A stretch of 64,000 bases of DNA from Membranipora membranacea (lineage: Eukaryota > Bryozoa > Gymnolaemata > Cheilostomatida > Membraniporidae): assembly GCA_914767715.1 (NCBI GenBank), contig OU612068.1:2046001-2110000 (forward strand), read 5' to 3'. Of the stretch, positions 38,095 to 52,079 are shown piece after piece. Below the pieces are notes generated by a model that saw nothing but the letters and a program-made list of their open reading frames with translations, was not told the DNA's origin and ran no database searches. Position numbers and translations under genes: made by a program. Each line of letters starts with the position of its first letter. Within the stretch, counting starts at the first letter, position 1.

Positions 38095-39319
38095 GAGAGA
38101 CGCTTTAGAAGCAACACTCTTTCACAAAGTTGAAGCTGGTTTTTCCGAAATACTCAAGTTCCACACTTATAACGATACAGAGGTGAGAACATCAAATGGC
38201 AATACACTGTATGAATTTTAACTCTTTGAATTATATAATATTCTAATAATATACGAAAAAATTATCGATAAAAAATATATTTTGTATCGATAATTGACAT
38301 TTCATTCTAGATGACCATGAGCCTGAGCAACACACACTTTGATAGTTTCTAGTTAACAACTAGCAGAAGGTACATATATCCTTCTACTCTCACAGGCCAT
38401 GGCCATGATGGATCTTATTGAAGGTAAAGTGGGTGTTCGCTCCCCTTATTGTAAAACTTCAGCCTGATTTTACAAAATTGGACTAGAAGGACCTGGGACA
38501 GAAAATGCTTTGCAAATACCTACCAGCAGAAAATTAATACAATAAATATACAATGTTAAAAGGCAACAAAATGGCAATAATGTAGATGCATCTAAAAGAA
38601 ATGTTATGAATGATGGAACTGGTATCAGATTGAGGGTACTACAAAAAATAGTTATAATTTCACTGACAAACATTGGTAATTTAACGGCATGTTATGAAAC
38701 GTATCTCAAAAGTATGGGTGTTTTATAAGTGGTTTTTATATAAAGCCACTCCAAATTGATACCTTGATAACCCCAATATCCCTCCACCTAAATCTCCAGC
38801 ACAATAAAATTTATTTTTAGAGCCAATTATTTCAAGCTCTATAGGCAAAGTGAGAAATGTTACAACTTTTTATGCATGTTTTAGAGTAGAAAGAGAAGAG
38901 TTTACCAACCGTTTATACAAGAATGTGCATATTTAATACACCTAATATTATCCAGTTAATACTGTGTTTCTTACCTATTGATTCAGCGAGAAAACAGTCT
39001 CTTCTTGCTTTTGCTTCTGCTTCTTATTTTACTGCACATCAGCATCGAGGCTCTACAATTATGAGTTGCATATGAGATAGTATTGAATGTGTATGCCAGG
39101 AATCGGCTTGAATTCCTTCACTGTGTGTGACTTCGGCTGATCTCAACCCAGTTAACTAAACCCACATATGTATCCTACCTATAAGTGCATTAGAAAATTT
39201 AGTGATTATGTTGGATATGACCAGGTGCTGTGCCAAGCACTTTCCCAGCCAAAAAGGGAAAGTGGTTGATGATGAAATGCTACTACCAGCTATCCCGGAT
39301 ATCGTTTAAGAATTTGTAA
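38095..39319 (+). CDS. Orphan exon group of an unrecognised gene
   Basis: An 88-nt exon (38095-38182) between a TTTTTATCTGACAG acceptor and a GTGAGA donor reads RDALEATLFHKVEAGFSE then ILKFHTYNDTE. A 28-nt exon (38396-38423) continues in phase as AMAMMDLIE. A possible terminal segment at 39249-39319 is also in phase (AKKGKWLMMKCYYQLSRIS to a stop), though this last step is weak. The first peptide has a clean amphipathic, protein-like composition. I do not recognise the family, and no upstream exon or start was found. It could be the remains of a gene or part of a gene with long introns. Confidence 0.35.
38258..38297. repeat. Small ATTATCGATA...TATCGATAAT hairpin
   Basis: Ten-bp perfect arms centred on an AT-rich loop, within the intron between the two orphan exons. 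Confidence 0.7.
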
Positions 39320-42300
39320 TGGTGACACTTAGTTCATTTAATCTGTAAGCTTCCAATTCCATCTATAAATGTCTTCTATGAAAGTCTATACATCTGTCTG
39401 TGGGAGTCAGGGGCAAGAATTTGCTTCTATGAATGAGAATGAGGTAATATAATGACTATCTTAGCAAAGTATATTAGAGTGTTTTATTTTTTAGCGTGTC
39501 AACCCAAATCCAAGATATGGATCATTGTTACATCGATACAATAGGGCATGATACTATAACTGATGAATAGGCAGTTTAATATTTCATTTTCCAGATTTTC
39601 TATGTGAGATAATGCAAAGTTTATTTTGTTATTGCATCAACAATGATGGGTGATGAGGGATTTTTTCCCTTTGATTTTTACTTATATTAGGGAAGTGATA
39701 CAGACCATACAATTAATTGATTGGGAGGAGACTATAGACAAAGATCATTGCTATAGATATTGTTGATGCAATTATTCGTCCATGGGTAAGCCAACGCCAC
39801 TTCCTCTTATTGTATTGTCCTCCTCTCATGCTTTTGTTTTTTTTCTCCTAAATTGGCATTGTGCTGCGGTTGATAAGCTATCATTAATCTATTGTAATTA
39901 GTTTGCTCTTGGTGGGCTCTCTGGCACACTCTTACACAATCACAAGGTATTTGCCACTACATGGCACCAGTGGATTGTATGATTTATTGAGGGGTCAACT
40001 GCAAATTCCAATCCGAAATATTATCTCAGCATCTGACCATACGTGGACATAGCATATCGGCAATTGCTGGCAGATAGATTTTATGATGTTCAAACAATTC
40101 TGTTTGCGGAATTCAAACAGAAACAGAGGGAGATGTCACGCATGATTTGGAACATTTTGGATCATAGGTGTTTCATCCGATAGTTTGATCGCCGTCTGAG
40201 CTTGGGCTCGCTTGAAGCAAAAAAACTAAAGATTTTCTTATGAACTGCTCTTTCAAATCCATTTTTCAACAACATAGCTTATCCATGTATCATTATATCA
40301 ACTTTATTTGCCCTTCAGAGTCATGTAGACAAATAGGACCCTAGCAATGGTAGAAAAATTATTCATGTGAACTTTTGAATAAATGCTGTTACTGAGAAGA
40401 GTTGTTCTATTCAATTTAGAAATATTGCTGTCAACACGTAGTGACTTGGGTGATCACCAGTAGAAACTAGGCAAAAAGACCATATATGGGGACACACAAT
40501 TCTTGGAACTATTCGATTACAGAGGAGCCTTTAAAAGCGGCTGGTGTAGGAAACTCTAACAGCAGAATGTCATGTCATAGTGCATTGCTGCCCGATAATC
40601 TGTCTCGTTTTTTGTGTTCTATAATTAATAGACAAGCAGAGGCCTTTGTTTATTACAGCTTTTGGTGCCGCTGTTTATAGTAATTCAGACCAGATACATC
40701 GATGAACAAAATTTACACAACACATATTAGACTAGAGGCGGAACAAGGTGTGGGGAACTCCCAAGGGCTTGGTGACATGCCTAGACTTCTCGAAAAGTTC
40801 ATGGGTAATTGTTTAATTTTATTTTCTATCAAATGCATTCCTCAACAAGTATGCATGTATGATGAGCTGATAATGTGATCTTTTCTCATCACTTGAGAAA
40901 AAATATTAGCTGCACTGTGTATATTCTAACAAATGGTAATGAATAATTATCTCAATATGGCGGCTTTCGCAATACTGATATCCACGTCTCCCACCTTCTC
41001 TACATGCACAAGTGGGTTTTTGTTCTCATGTCTGCACCATATCTTAAATTTAACACTGATTAGGATATCTGTAGCTTTGCATCAGCATAGTGCTATCCAG
41101 CATTGGTATCACACATTCTGAATAAATCTCTAACCAAAAAGGTAACTGATACTTTTAAACAATGGCAATAATATTATAAACCTTGGAGTTAACCAGCCAG
41201 CCATGCTCATTGTCAGTTGTGCACTTAAAAAAAAGTCACTCATCTATAATGAAATCTGTAGTAAACGTAGACCGTTGCAAAGTTTTTACAGCTTTGATGG
41301 ACTACCAATGAAACTGTATGGTGGTATTAAGAATGCAAGGGAAGCCTGAGTTATGGAGATGAACAGGATGTGGCGGTCAACCTCCCAACTTAATCAAAAT
41401 TAGTGGCATTAATGTTTCTTAATCGCTGTCTGCTTCTCTGTATGTTTTAATTTTTGACAGTTTGCCTTCCCACATTGATAAGAATACATAACAGCATAAA
41501 ATCATAATAATTAATACACCAGATTGTTAATGAGTTACACATTGAGAAGTTTTTTAACATTTAAAAACCCAAGATATCTTCTAAACCCTGGCTGTCGATC
41601 TGTTTAACCTACAAATTACTTGCCAGCACTTGGTGAGTTACCATAGTGATCTGGGAGAGTGATATTTTATGAGAGTAAGCTTAGTGTACTTTTATGCATT
41701 TTTGTGTGCATGTTTTAACCTTCAGAGAGCAGCTATAGCCATATAAATATTATCATCAATCTCACACCAGATCTTAAAAAGTTGCCAAGCATATGGCCCA
41801 GATGGAAATTCATTGTATCTTGTTAATGATTTCATCTCATCTCATTAATAGCTATGCATTATTAACCAGCTGTAATGACATGTAACGTCTCGGATCAGTA
41901 CCCTGAGAATTATGCATGGAACGAAATTTATGTAAATAGATTACTTCCAATTTCAGAAATGGTCCTGTCTGAGGCAGATCATATAGTGCTCGAAGCTGGA
42001 TGGTACACAGCAAAACCAAACAGGAGCATGGTCGGTATTTGCAAATTAAGAATATGATAATTATGTTCGTTATTTAATTTTTTAAAAGGGCGTTGTTTAC
42101 CAAGATTATAATCAATCTTGTCTACAGAAGAACACACGTGCCTCATGGTTGAATCGACACACTCCAAACTCTCAACTTGATTAATTCACCAAAAGAACCA
42201 TATAAAGCTGCTCACAGGCAATTTAAACTATCAGAGATATATATATACAGGCATCAGTAACACATAGTTTATCATTAATTGACAGGCGGTCACACAGGTA

Positions 42301-42682
42301 GAGTCCAGACATAAAAGAGGTTGTGGATGCAGGTCAAAGTTTAGAGCTCCAACTACGCCACAATACTCGGGTAATTATTTCCCTTTACCAGTTTATCTTA
42401 CTTTTTTATATTTAGCTGTACCATATTATACTTGCACATTATTTAAACAGATGTATAATGAAGTGGATCTTAGGTGCATTAGTGTGTGTTACTTTGGTGT
42501 GGACAGCGCTTTTACTTAAAAATATATCTGCTACTTTTTAAAACAGTCTGCTCTTACAATCTATGCTCATTGTCAATTTAATCATCTGGATTTATTCAAT
42601 CTCTTTTTATGATTATATTTTCACAGGCCGATAAGACTTTTGTTACGCAGCAGATTGCTGGATAAGACTGCTGGATACAGTC
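39320..42682. other. Noncoding interval upstream of the six-TSP1 gene
   Basis: No exon was recognised with confidence. Short open frames, for example at 40702-40806 and 41957-42032, have no supporting homology. The last few hundred bases should contain the promoter and 5' leader of the gene starting at 42683. Confidence 0.35.
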
Positions 42683-45600
42683 ATGGCGGAAAAACTATTA
42701 CTATTATCCGTGTTTGTTGCCGCTGTGGGTGAGTGAATCTGTACTACCCTTATAGTAATACGAGGCGTCGCCTCATGACAGGGTAACTGCTTTAACATCT
42801 CGTTTGCACAGTAAATGCCAACGAGGTGAAAAATCTAAGTCTATTCCAAGAAGCCCTTCCTACTGTCACGGCTTACAGCCAACAACAAACGCTATTGTTT
42901 AGATACTATGGTGAAATCGTATTGCAAAACAACAGTAGATGATAAATGAAAAATTTGTTTTTTGACCCTTTTTACAGAAATTCATAATATGTTATTGACC
43001 CCTTCTTTTGCTTATTGTGTCCTTCGGGCAAAATTAAGGAAATCCGATGCTATTTTATAGACTTCCACCACTGAGTATTAATTATTAAGCCCACAACAAC
43101 GGATGTTGAGCTTTATTATTTACATTTGATATAAATCAAATTATTAATTATAGGCAACACTTATATTTGATTTGTGTCAGCTCACTTTTCAGTTATCGAT
43201 ATCTAGTAAACTAAAGAAACCTCCATGCTGACATCTTGTGATAGCGGCTTGACAATATTTAAGTTGCTCCCCAAACACATTTAGGGCACCGAATATTTTC
43301 TCAAAGTGTTATTTTTGCATAAATTTGCCATTTTTGGACACAGGAAAAATACTGTGAGTTTGTATAAATATTAGATTGATACTAAGATATAATTGAAAGC
43401 AGTAACATGAAAAATTTTGATTCTACCTTCATTTGTTTATCCCTAGAACAGTGGAATTAAATGTAGAATGATTACATTTCGTCATGTAGCATGAGCATGA
43501 CGTTGTTGAAAATGGGGTTTCTGCGATTCTGACATCAACAGTTATCCGATGGTATATATGACAATATGATTACCCAAAACTCTTCTTAGCCATTACTATA
43601 CCTTAAAGCATCCATGAAATGAACCTTGAAATAATCAAAGGAACTGCTCCGGCTTATAAGCTTTAAAATGAGCCCAAGAACAACTCAATTGATCAACTAG
43701 GGCTAAAGTTACGTCTTATCAAAGTTAGGCCTTGCTGTTGCTCGCTCACGAGCCTTGCGCAGGGGGTATGATGTCATAGACATGCATTTTGCGTATATGT
43801 CTACCATTAGAAACTTTGGACTGCTCGTGTAATTTCGTCAAAATTGGATGAAACGAGATGAAATTCAATGTAGCTCATAACATCATAGAGATTAATCCAC
43901 AGCAAAAAAATTGAAGGTGATAAACGAATATTTTGTTAAGGAAAAAAGTTGGTTTCACTTCAATAGTTCCATATACAAAAAATGTCGAATATCGGTCGAA
44001 AACCTTGTTGTGACCTCACACCCAGGCTTTCCGATTTCACGAGCATTTATTGAAAGGGCCGACTTCAAGGCCTCATAGCACAGCTTGTAGTGGTCCGACA
44101 GGGTCAATTTTGGGCTTGTTTTGAAGTTGATTAGCTGGGGAAACAGCTTTGATAATTCCAATCTTCATTTCATGGATGCTTTAAGCACAGATGGCTTGTG
44201 TGGGGTCGATACCCTATACCCTTGCCTGCTGTTGCCGGTTAAGTTTTTTTCCAGAGGGGGATCTTTATACTGCGTGTATTTATGGTCCTGATCTGAACAG
44301 ACCTGGCTAGGATGCTTGTTCAAGTACAGGATAAGGTGTTTCTATTTAATTAGTGTATTACCATACACTTATAGACGGACAGTTGGGAAAATAGATCATG
44401 TTTATATTATCAACGTCATTCTATCTACTTTGCGAAATGCGAATCTAAAAAAGAATAATTAGAGTGCCATTATTAAAGTTACAGGCAACCTACTTCCCAA
44501 AAGTGACATTATACTTCCATTATACATTACGCTGACTAAACCAACGGCAAACCTACACTTGTGATCTTCTATGGGTTTTGCATTTATCATTAATTTAGAT
44601 GAATTCTTTTATTTTATCGACAATGCTATAAAGCTTATGGGAAGATTTTCTCAATTCTACAACTACAAGAATTATGTATATATGGTATAAGTGTAGATGA
44701 GTATTGCTTTTATGTAAAAAGGAATATACAAACCAAAACTGAATATAATCAGTACTAATTAATTTAAATCCTTATTATTTTAATCAGCAGAGTGAGGTTG
44801 CTGTTGTTTCTACCCTTTTCCTTTCACATCACTCCTATTTAATATGCACTGAATTAGGTCCGATTATTTTTAACTAGAAACAAATTAACATAATTTAGAT
44901 GTCCTGAAGCATCTCATTGCTTGGGGCTCTTAATTCTGCACCATGCAGTATCATTGCACTGGGCAGTACAGCAATTCAATTAGTTTTAAAAGTACTTCAT
45001 TTAGACAAAGATTGGAGCATGATTAATTGTCAACCCATAAGGGCGAGCCGAAAAGCTTGACATGGGAATGATAGAGCTAAACAAGGAAGATATGAACTAA
45101 AAGGCAATTACGACATACTTATTTATCTTCTGATAACTTTTTTTTCTCAATTTTCTCTTTTTTCTTATTTATTGTTGGTATTTTTAAATGACATTAAGAA
45201 GTTATTATAGGGTCGAAAGTCGGCAATTCTTCTCATATCATATGTTAATTAATGGTTTTCCACCAACGCCCTGTCTTTTCTGTCAAGTGTCAATCTGTCG
45301 GCTCTAATGGCTCTAAATGGAAGATGACAGTTGACAATTAACATCAACATGCAGAAATTAGCATCAACATGCAGAATTTAGCATCAACATCAACATGCAG
45401 AAATTAGCAATATAAACATGAATACATAAATGAATAATCGACTATTTGAATAAACGGCCTGATGTTATGGCTTGAGGATAATTTTTGGGACATAAGCAGG
45501 ACGTAAAAATTCTCTTGTGTCCATCTGGGTGAATATATGCAAGTGCTACTGCTAAAACAATGTAATAAATAATAATAATAATAATATTATTAAAATATAA

Positions 45601-48600
45601 TATTTCATGTTTTATCTTACAGGGGCGCAGACATGGGGAGAGTGGGGATACTGGGGTCTCTGCTCTGCTAGCTGTGCCGGTGGAGATAGGAGCAGAACTA
45701 GAGTGAACTCCTTTGGACTGATAGAAAACAACGCAGAGAACTGTAATAATGTCCCTTGTCCAAGTGAGTCAATGGTTCAATGTGTATGGTTGTTTTGTTC
45801 TGGATTCCATTGTCTTAATTCCCAAAAATGTCTTTGAAGTTGAAATATGTATTGTACGGGAGGCATAGGCCTATGGGAAATTGCAAAAATGGTGTTCCAC
45901 TTCAGCAAGAAATTGGAAATGGAAAACTTCATCACTTGAGGTTTTCTCATATTTCCTAATTAGCTTTATGTAATAGATCCAAATTATGAATGGAGATTGG
46001 ATAATTTGTGTCGGTTCACCTGAGATATTACTACAAAGCTGTCATCTATCATCTTTACACATGAGTCTTAGTCTTAGTGTCACATTAATCGGGTGGATTG
46101 CGGTGGTTAGGAAAGAACTAATAAGATTGAGTGGGGATTGTCTTAGTAATGTTTGTGATCTGATCAGTTATGATAAAGTGAAAGCTAATGACACATTTAT
46201 CTGTCAGATTATTGTCATGGATGCTTATAATGATTGGAAATTCTATTGATCTGCTAATTATTCCATTTGACGGACAACCAAAAAACTTGACATGATTTGA
46301 TTTAAAAGGAATAATCAACTCATATCTCTGTGAAAACCAAAACATTGAAGATAAATTAAAAAATTATGCACATATCTTGCTATTTAGTGGTAATTTATAG
46401 CCTCATAATGTCAGATTTCAAGTTGATGCACTGCTGTTATTTTCCACATGCCAACCTGTCATCTATTATCGGAAGTAACCATTACCCCAGCGTATTAATT
46501 GGAAGTACTTATCATTATGATGATGATTTTTTATTTGATTGAAGCTGTCAAAAGATGGATTTCCACATTTTCCGATTTTTAGTTTTGAATCATCATTCAT
46601 TATTATAATTAGGTTATTGGCCAAGTTTACTGCGCTTGTACAAACTGTATCAATAAGAGTTAGCTCGCCATGCTTTGTCATAGGTCGGGAAAAGTCAAAA
46701 AAGTTTTTGCTTAATTTATTTATTCTTGTTGTTTCTTCATTTTAGAATAATGAACTATTGCATGTATATCTCTGATCGATATAACATGGATTGCTTCATG
46801 TAGCCTACGATCTCCACAGGGAATAAGATTATAAAACCCTACATTAAATTCTAGAATCAGGGGTGGGCACATGATTGGCACTAAAATAGGGATTTAAATT
46901 GACTATTGTTTATGAAAATTATTCAGTTGGTCATCAGATTTCTGTTGTTTAGTTGATGGAGGTTGGGAGAACTGGGAATCATGGACTAGCTGTACCAGGA
47001 CATGTGGTGGTGGGACAACTTCTCGTGCTAGAAGCTGCGATGCTCCATCACCTTCATTTGGTGGTAAATTCTGTGTAGGTGGTAATCCTTCCAATATTGA
47101 CATCGAATCCGTAGAATGGGAGTGGAAGACTTGTAATCAGCACCACTGTGAATCAGGTGAAATATTCAGTTATCGCTCAGCTCTGATAATAGGATGTAAA
47201 ATATCGGTGGTGTTGTTCATAGCATTCTTAGACATTGCCGTGAAATTCAAGGGGTTTGGTTCGGTTTGTTGTTCATAGATATGATTATTGTATTTATTTG
47301 TTATCACTCTGTAACAATAGCTTCTGTTGCTCTTTTTTGTAGGTCCATTCATGTTCCCAGAGCCGCTACCAACACTTGGACCACTGGTCACCACTGCACG
47401 TACCACAGTTATCGAACCCTTTGTTGCCCCTGTATCTTTTGTCGGAGCAACCCCTGCACCTCAGTTCATCCCACAACCAGCTCCTCGATTGTTCTTTCAA
47501 CCAGCCCCTCGATTCAATCTGCAGGCACCAGCCCCTGTTCCAACTCCAGCTCCAACTCCAGCTCCAGGTAGGTCTGCAATCCTTGATATTCGACTTAATG
47601 GTGTTATTCATGTTTTTGAACGAGTTTTGCACAAATATCTCAAAGCATTCTATTTTGTGAAGTGAGAAAACATCAGTATGCAAAATAAATTGATAAAAAA
47701 AGAAACCGGTAAATGGAACTTCTTATGTTCCTACAGCGTTTGTATCTGGCTGGGGAGAGTGGACAGCGTTCGGAGAATGCTCAGCGTCGTGTGGTGGTGG
47801 AGATTACAGCAGAAGCAGGATCGATGGCAGAGGTATTATTGAGCTCAACAGTCAGAACTGCAACAATATACCATGTCCAAGTAAGAATCTACTATCAAGT
47901 TGTCTTTACTTTACATGTGGGAGGGCAACTACTGATACAATATTTTTTGTAGAATAATAACACTATGAAGCATCTTCTCTCATATCAGGCTATAAAATCC
48001 TCTCTACCATCAAGACGGATCGGATGTGTTATGGTTTTTACAAATTATTCCTACTTCCAGCCTAAGAGATGAAAGTTATGTAGGGGTTTTTGGTATTCTT
48101 AAACTTGATCTTTGATGAAGTCAAATTGAGTTGAAGGACGCAGGTAAAACAAGTACATCTATAATTTAAAAACTATATCGATCAATAGATCAATAATCAC
48201 ATATGTGAATTTTTTCAGTTCATGGAGGTTGGGAGAATTGGGAATCATGGATCAGCTGTACCAAGACATGTGGCGGTGGGGTCACTTCAAGGTCGAGGAG
48301 CTGTGATGCTCCATCTCCAGCTTACGGTGGGAGATTCTGTGAAGGAGGAGTTCCTCAGAACATAAATATCAATAATGTGGAAACTGAGTGGACAACATGT
48401 AACGTGCATGCATGTGAAGGTATGTGATTACAGACTTTTGCAGAATTTTACTAATCCCGATGTTTGATTTGACCTAAACTGCTCAGAATTTGATACTGTG
48501 CTGTGCCTTACTGCCAGGATGGTATTCAAGCGTCCTCATTTGCTCGAATCTTTGTTAAGCCTGTGGTTTTTTCATGGTAAAGGTATCCTATGCAAAATCT

Positions 48601-51600
48601 TCAATTATCAACCCCTAAATATGTCATATTTTATGTTCAATGTTCAACGATGTAGTGTAATGTTCATGTTATGCTCAATATGCCAGGTTTTCCGCCTTAT
48701 GAATGTGGTTTTGATAACCATATATTTTTTTTTTTTCTATTCTTATTTTAATGTGTGATTTGCTACTATCTAACTTTTGTTGCTACTACCCGTACATTGA
48801 AAGGCAGCTTTTTATTACTGCACCGGGAATATTTTTTGCCATGTACTAACAATAATAATAGTAGCATATCGCCAACAAACCCACCAAGTCCTGTTGTCGG
48901 TACTGAGCTTTATTACTAAGTGTACAATGTAAAAGTTTACAGCTAGTTTCTGTTTTACCACTCTTTGCTTTGGCATGTTTGGCAACTCCGATTCGAAGCA
49001 AATATGTCTTCGTGACAATTCCTTCCAATTTGTTTCAGCACGGTAGACAATCTATTACTCAATCATTGCATGTACTCAGTTGTAGGAGGAAATCTTTTAC
49101 CACCGGAGACGATTCCAACACTTGGTCCACTGCTTACAACAGCTAGCCCTGCAGGACTAAACATTATCCGGCAGAATGTGATACCCGTACAACTAGTAAC
49201 CCACCACCATAATGTGCCGCTTGTGAACCACCAACCTGCACAACCTGGGATCCGCCAACCTGTGCAACCTCAACAACCATTTTTCCAGACCCCAGTTAGT
49301 CCACATATTCATAATGTGGTTGCCGCCCCACCAACACTCCAACTTACATCCCGACAGCCAGTTCCAAGCACAGTTGGCCATGCAACACCCGGGACCAGAG
49401 CACCTGTTATCCATGCACCTGTCCAAAATTCACCTACCCGAAGAACATCGGTTCATATAACCCTTGTGCACACCTCACCTGTCAATCAGAGTGCACCAGT
49501 TGCCTCAACCCCAGTTCACAGCACAACAGCCAACCAAGCACATTCTCCGAGCGTGCCTGTAAATAACCAAGTCCCTGTTCACAGTGCACCAGTACCCAGA
49601 CCACATGTAACCTCATCTCCAGTACACAGCACAACAGCAAACCAGGAACCTTCTCCAAGCGTTCCTGTAAATCAGTCAAACAGTGGAAGCAGAGCCAATG
49701 TCAGTATTGATAGTAAGTGTTACCATTGAGTCATAACTACATGCATTTTCGCCCATACCTGGTTATGATCTTTGAGGGAATTTTTTGAATGATTAACCTT
49801 TACACCTTCTTTTAGATGGATAGCAATCCAATCTAAATAAATGCCATGATAAAAATTTTAATTTGCGTGTCATTATTCAACAGGTGCTGGATTTGGGCCT
49901 TGGTCCCATTGGGAGCACTGTTCTCGAACATGTGGAAGAGGAACCCAAGTGAGACACAAAGTCTGCCAGAATTCAGAGATTTGTTGGTCACCAAGAACAG
50001 AGAGAAGAACGTGCACAGTAAGACCATGCCCAAGTGAGTGAATTGTAAAGTTGTGTACTACTAAAATGATTGTAAACAGTGCGTATCGGTTCTCCAGTAT
50101 CATGAATCTGTTAGCATTATTTAGCAGACGTCATGTTTAAGAAAATTACTGTGGTAGGAACATGAATAAATGAATGAGTGCATGACAGCAAAGTCAGCAA
50201 ATTAAATTATCTTATCAATCTTTTTCGTTTCAAATACAAGACAGATAAAGTATTCTAATCTTATTCCAGTTAACGGTCAATATGGACAATGGGCAGTTTG
50301 GTCAGTCTGCTCTCGGCCGTGTGGAAGTGGATACAAGACCCGTGTTAGGCACTGCAACAACCCGAGACCCCAACATGGAGGTAGACACTGTCATGCAGGT
50401 CATACAGATAGGCAGCAGGAGAGCTGTAACACACAGCGCTGCTTCAGAGGATTCCTACATGGAGTCCATGCACCAGCAACTGAATCAGTACCAACTCCTC
50501 AACACTCCGGAACACCTGCACTAAGCTTCCCTGCTCCATCACCACAACCCAAGCCGGCCATTGTCACAGCACCACATCCAGCCCCTGTCACATCACCACT
50601 CCCAGCCCCTGTCACAGTACCACACCCAGTCTCTGTAGCAGTACCATCATCACAACCCCACCCAGTCCCTGTCATGGTATCGCAACCAGCACCTGTCATG
50701 GCACCACACCCAGGACCTGTCATTGCACCACACCCAGCCCCTGTCGTTGCACAACACCCAGCACCTGTCTTTGCACCACAGCCAGCCCCTGTCAGAGCAC
50801 TACACCCAACACCTGTCTTTGCACCACACCCAGCCCCTGTCGTTGCACCACACCCAGCCTCTGTCATTGCCCCACACCCAGTTCCTGTCATGGCATTGCA
50901 CCCAGCACCTGTCTTTGCACCACACCCAGTTCCTGTCATGGCACCACACCCAGTTCCTGTCAGGGCATCGCAGCCAGCCCCTGTCATTGCACCACACCCA
51001 GCCCCAGTCACAGCAATACACCCAGTACCTGCTACTGCACAACATACAGCACATGTAGCAGCACGACCAGTCCCTGTTACAGTACCACATGGATTCCCAG
51101 TAGCGACAGGACACAGTGCCCCTGTAACAACAGCCCAGATAGCACCTGTTCCTGTTGCACACAGGGCACCTGTCACAGTATCACACACAGCACCTGCTCC
51201 TAATCCGTTTGTATGGCCTTTTGGTTTTGGCGGATTTGGTAGTCACTTTACAAATTTCTTGACACCTACTGTGTCACCACAACACACAGCTCATATTACA
51301 ACAGCACAACCAGCCCCTGTTACAGTACCACATGGATTACCTGTAGCGACAGGACACAGTGGCCCTGTAACAACAGCCCAGATAGCACCCGCTCCCGTTG
51401 CACACACATCACCTGCTACAAATCAGTTCGGATGGCCTTTTGGTTTTGGCGGAGTCGGTACTCACAATACACATTTCATGACACCTACTGTGTCACCACA
51501 GCAACACGGAGCAAGTAAGGCTTCCAAGGAAGATACTGTCTATCTTTAACACTTTGTGGTAGTGGAATCATGGTACATCCATGATTATGTCTTGATAGAT

Positions 51601-52079
51601 ATTATGTTCAATATGTGACTTTGCTCTAAACAAACTCTTTTGAGACAGCCATAAGGTTTTCATAGCCTGGTTGCTTTGTCGCATAATCACATGTTTTATG
51701 CGACAAGATCTATCCATGTTTGGCTGAGAATACTAAAATACAGATTCATTAATCCGTTATGGTTATTTTTCAAAATCTTTGTGTGTATGGATCCCTGCAG
51801 ATTGCTAACAGCTCCGTCAAGCATGTTTTGTGCGTAGGCTTAACTATGCCACCACAATGTACACACATCCGTGAACTGTACAAACAGATATTTTACAAGC
51901 AGCATAAAACTCTTACAGGTGTCACTAGTAGCAGCATATACCTGTATCCCGCCTGGGGTTTAGGTGCACCTGCAGCTGGTGCTGAAGCTGGAGCTGGAGC
52001 TGAAGCTCCTGAAGCCCCTGAAGCTCCTGAGGCTCCCGAAGCTCCCGAAGCGCCTGAAGGTTCAAGCGATGAAGATTGA
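42683..52079 (+). CDS. Secreted protein with six TSP1 repeats and Pro-rich linkers, 10 exons
   Basis: Predicted extracellular matrix, mucus or adhesion protein. Exons: 42683-42728, 45623-45763, 46953-47156, 47343-47567, 47737-47880, 48219-48419, 49086-49712, 49884-50033, 50270-51514 and 51919-52079. Every intron is phase 1, giving 1047 aa. Order: signal peptide 1-18 (MAEKLLLLSVFVAAVGAQ); TSP1 about 19-62 and 63-130; Pro-rich 131-205; TSP1 206-253 and 254-320; Pro/Thr/Ser linker 321-529; TSP1 530-579 and 580-about 650; Pro-rich HPAPV-type repeats to 994; acidic Ala-Pro-Glu tail. TSP1 hallmarks are clear (WGEWGYWGLCSASC, GWENWESWTSCTRTCGGG, GFGPWSHWEHCSRTCGRG). It has no transmembrane helix. 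TSP1 modules usually bind glycans or receptors and can be C-mannosylated at WxxW. No named orthologue is recognised. Confidence 0.88.
43603..44184. mobile_element. TTAA-flanked miniature inverted-repeat element
   Basis: In intron 1 of the TSP1 gene. AGCATCCATGAAATGAA at 43607-43623 is the exact reverse complement of the sequence ending at 44180, and both ends are flanked by TTAA (43603-43606 and 44181-44184). A TTAA target duplication is characteristic of piggyBac and Kolobok-type transposons. The 574-bp interior has no transposase frame, so this is a nonautonomous copy. Confidence 0.85.
51676..51706. repeat. Perfect 11-bp hairpin TTGTCGCATAA
   Basis: TTGTCGCATAA at 51676-51686 and TTATGCGACAA at 51696-51706, with a 9-nt loop, in the last intron of the six-TSP1 gene. 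Confidence 0.75.

Noticed and set aside
40702-40806. Short open frame from an ATG to a GTAATT donor
   Set aside because: No homology, weak donor and no partner exon.
41957-42032. Acceptor-like site followed by a short open frame
   Set aside because: Donor is poor and the peptide has no recognisable partner.
50499-51188. 229-codon minus-strand Cys/Gly/Thr-rich frame
   Set aside because: Antisense shadow of the Pro-rich repeats of the six-TSP1 gene.
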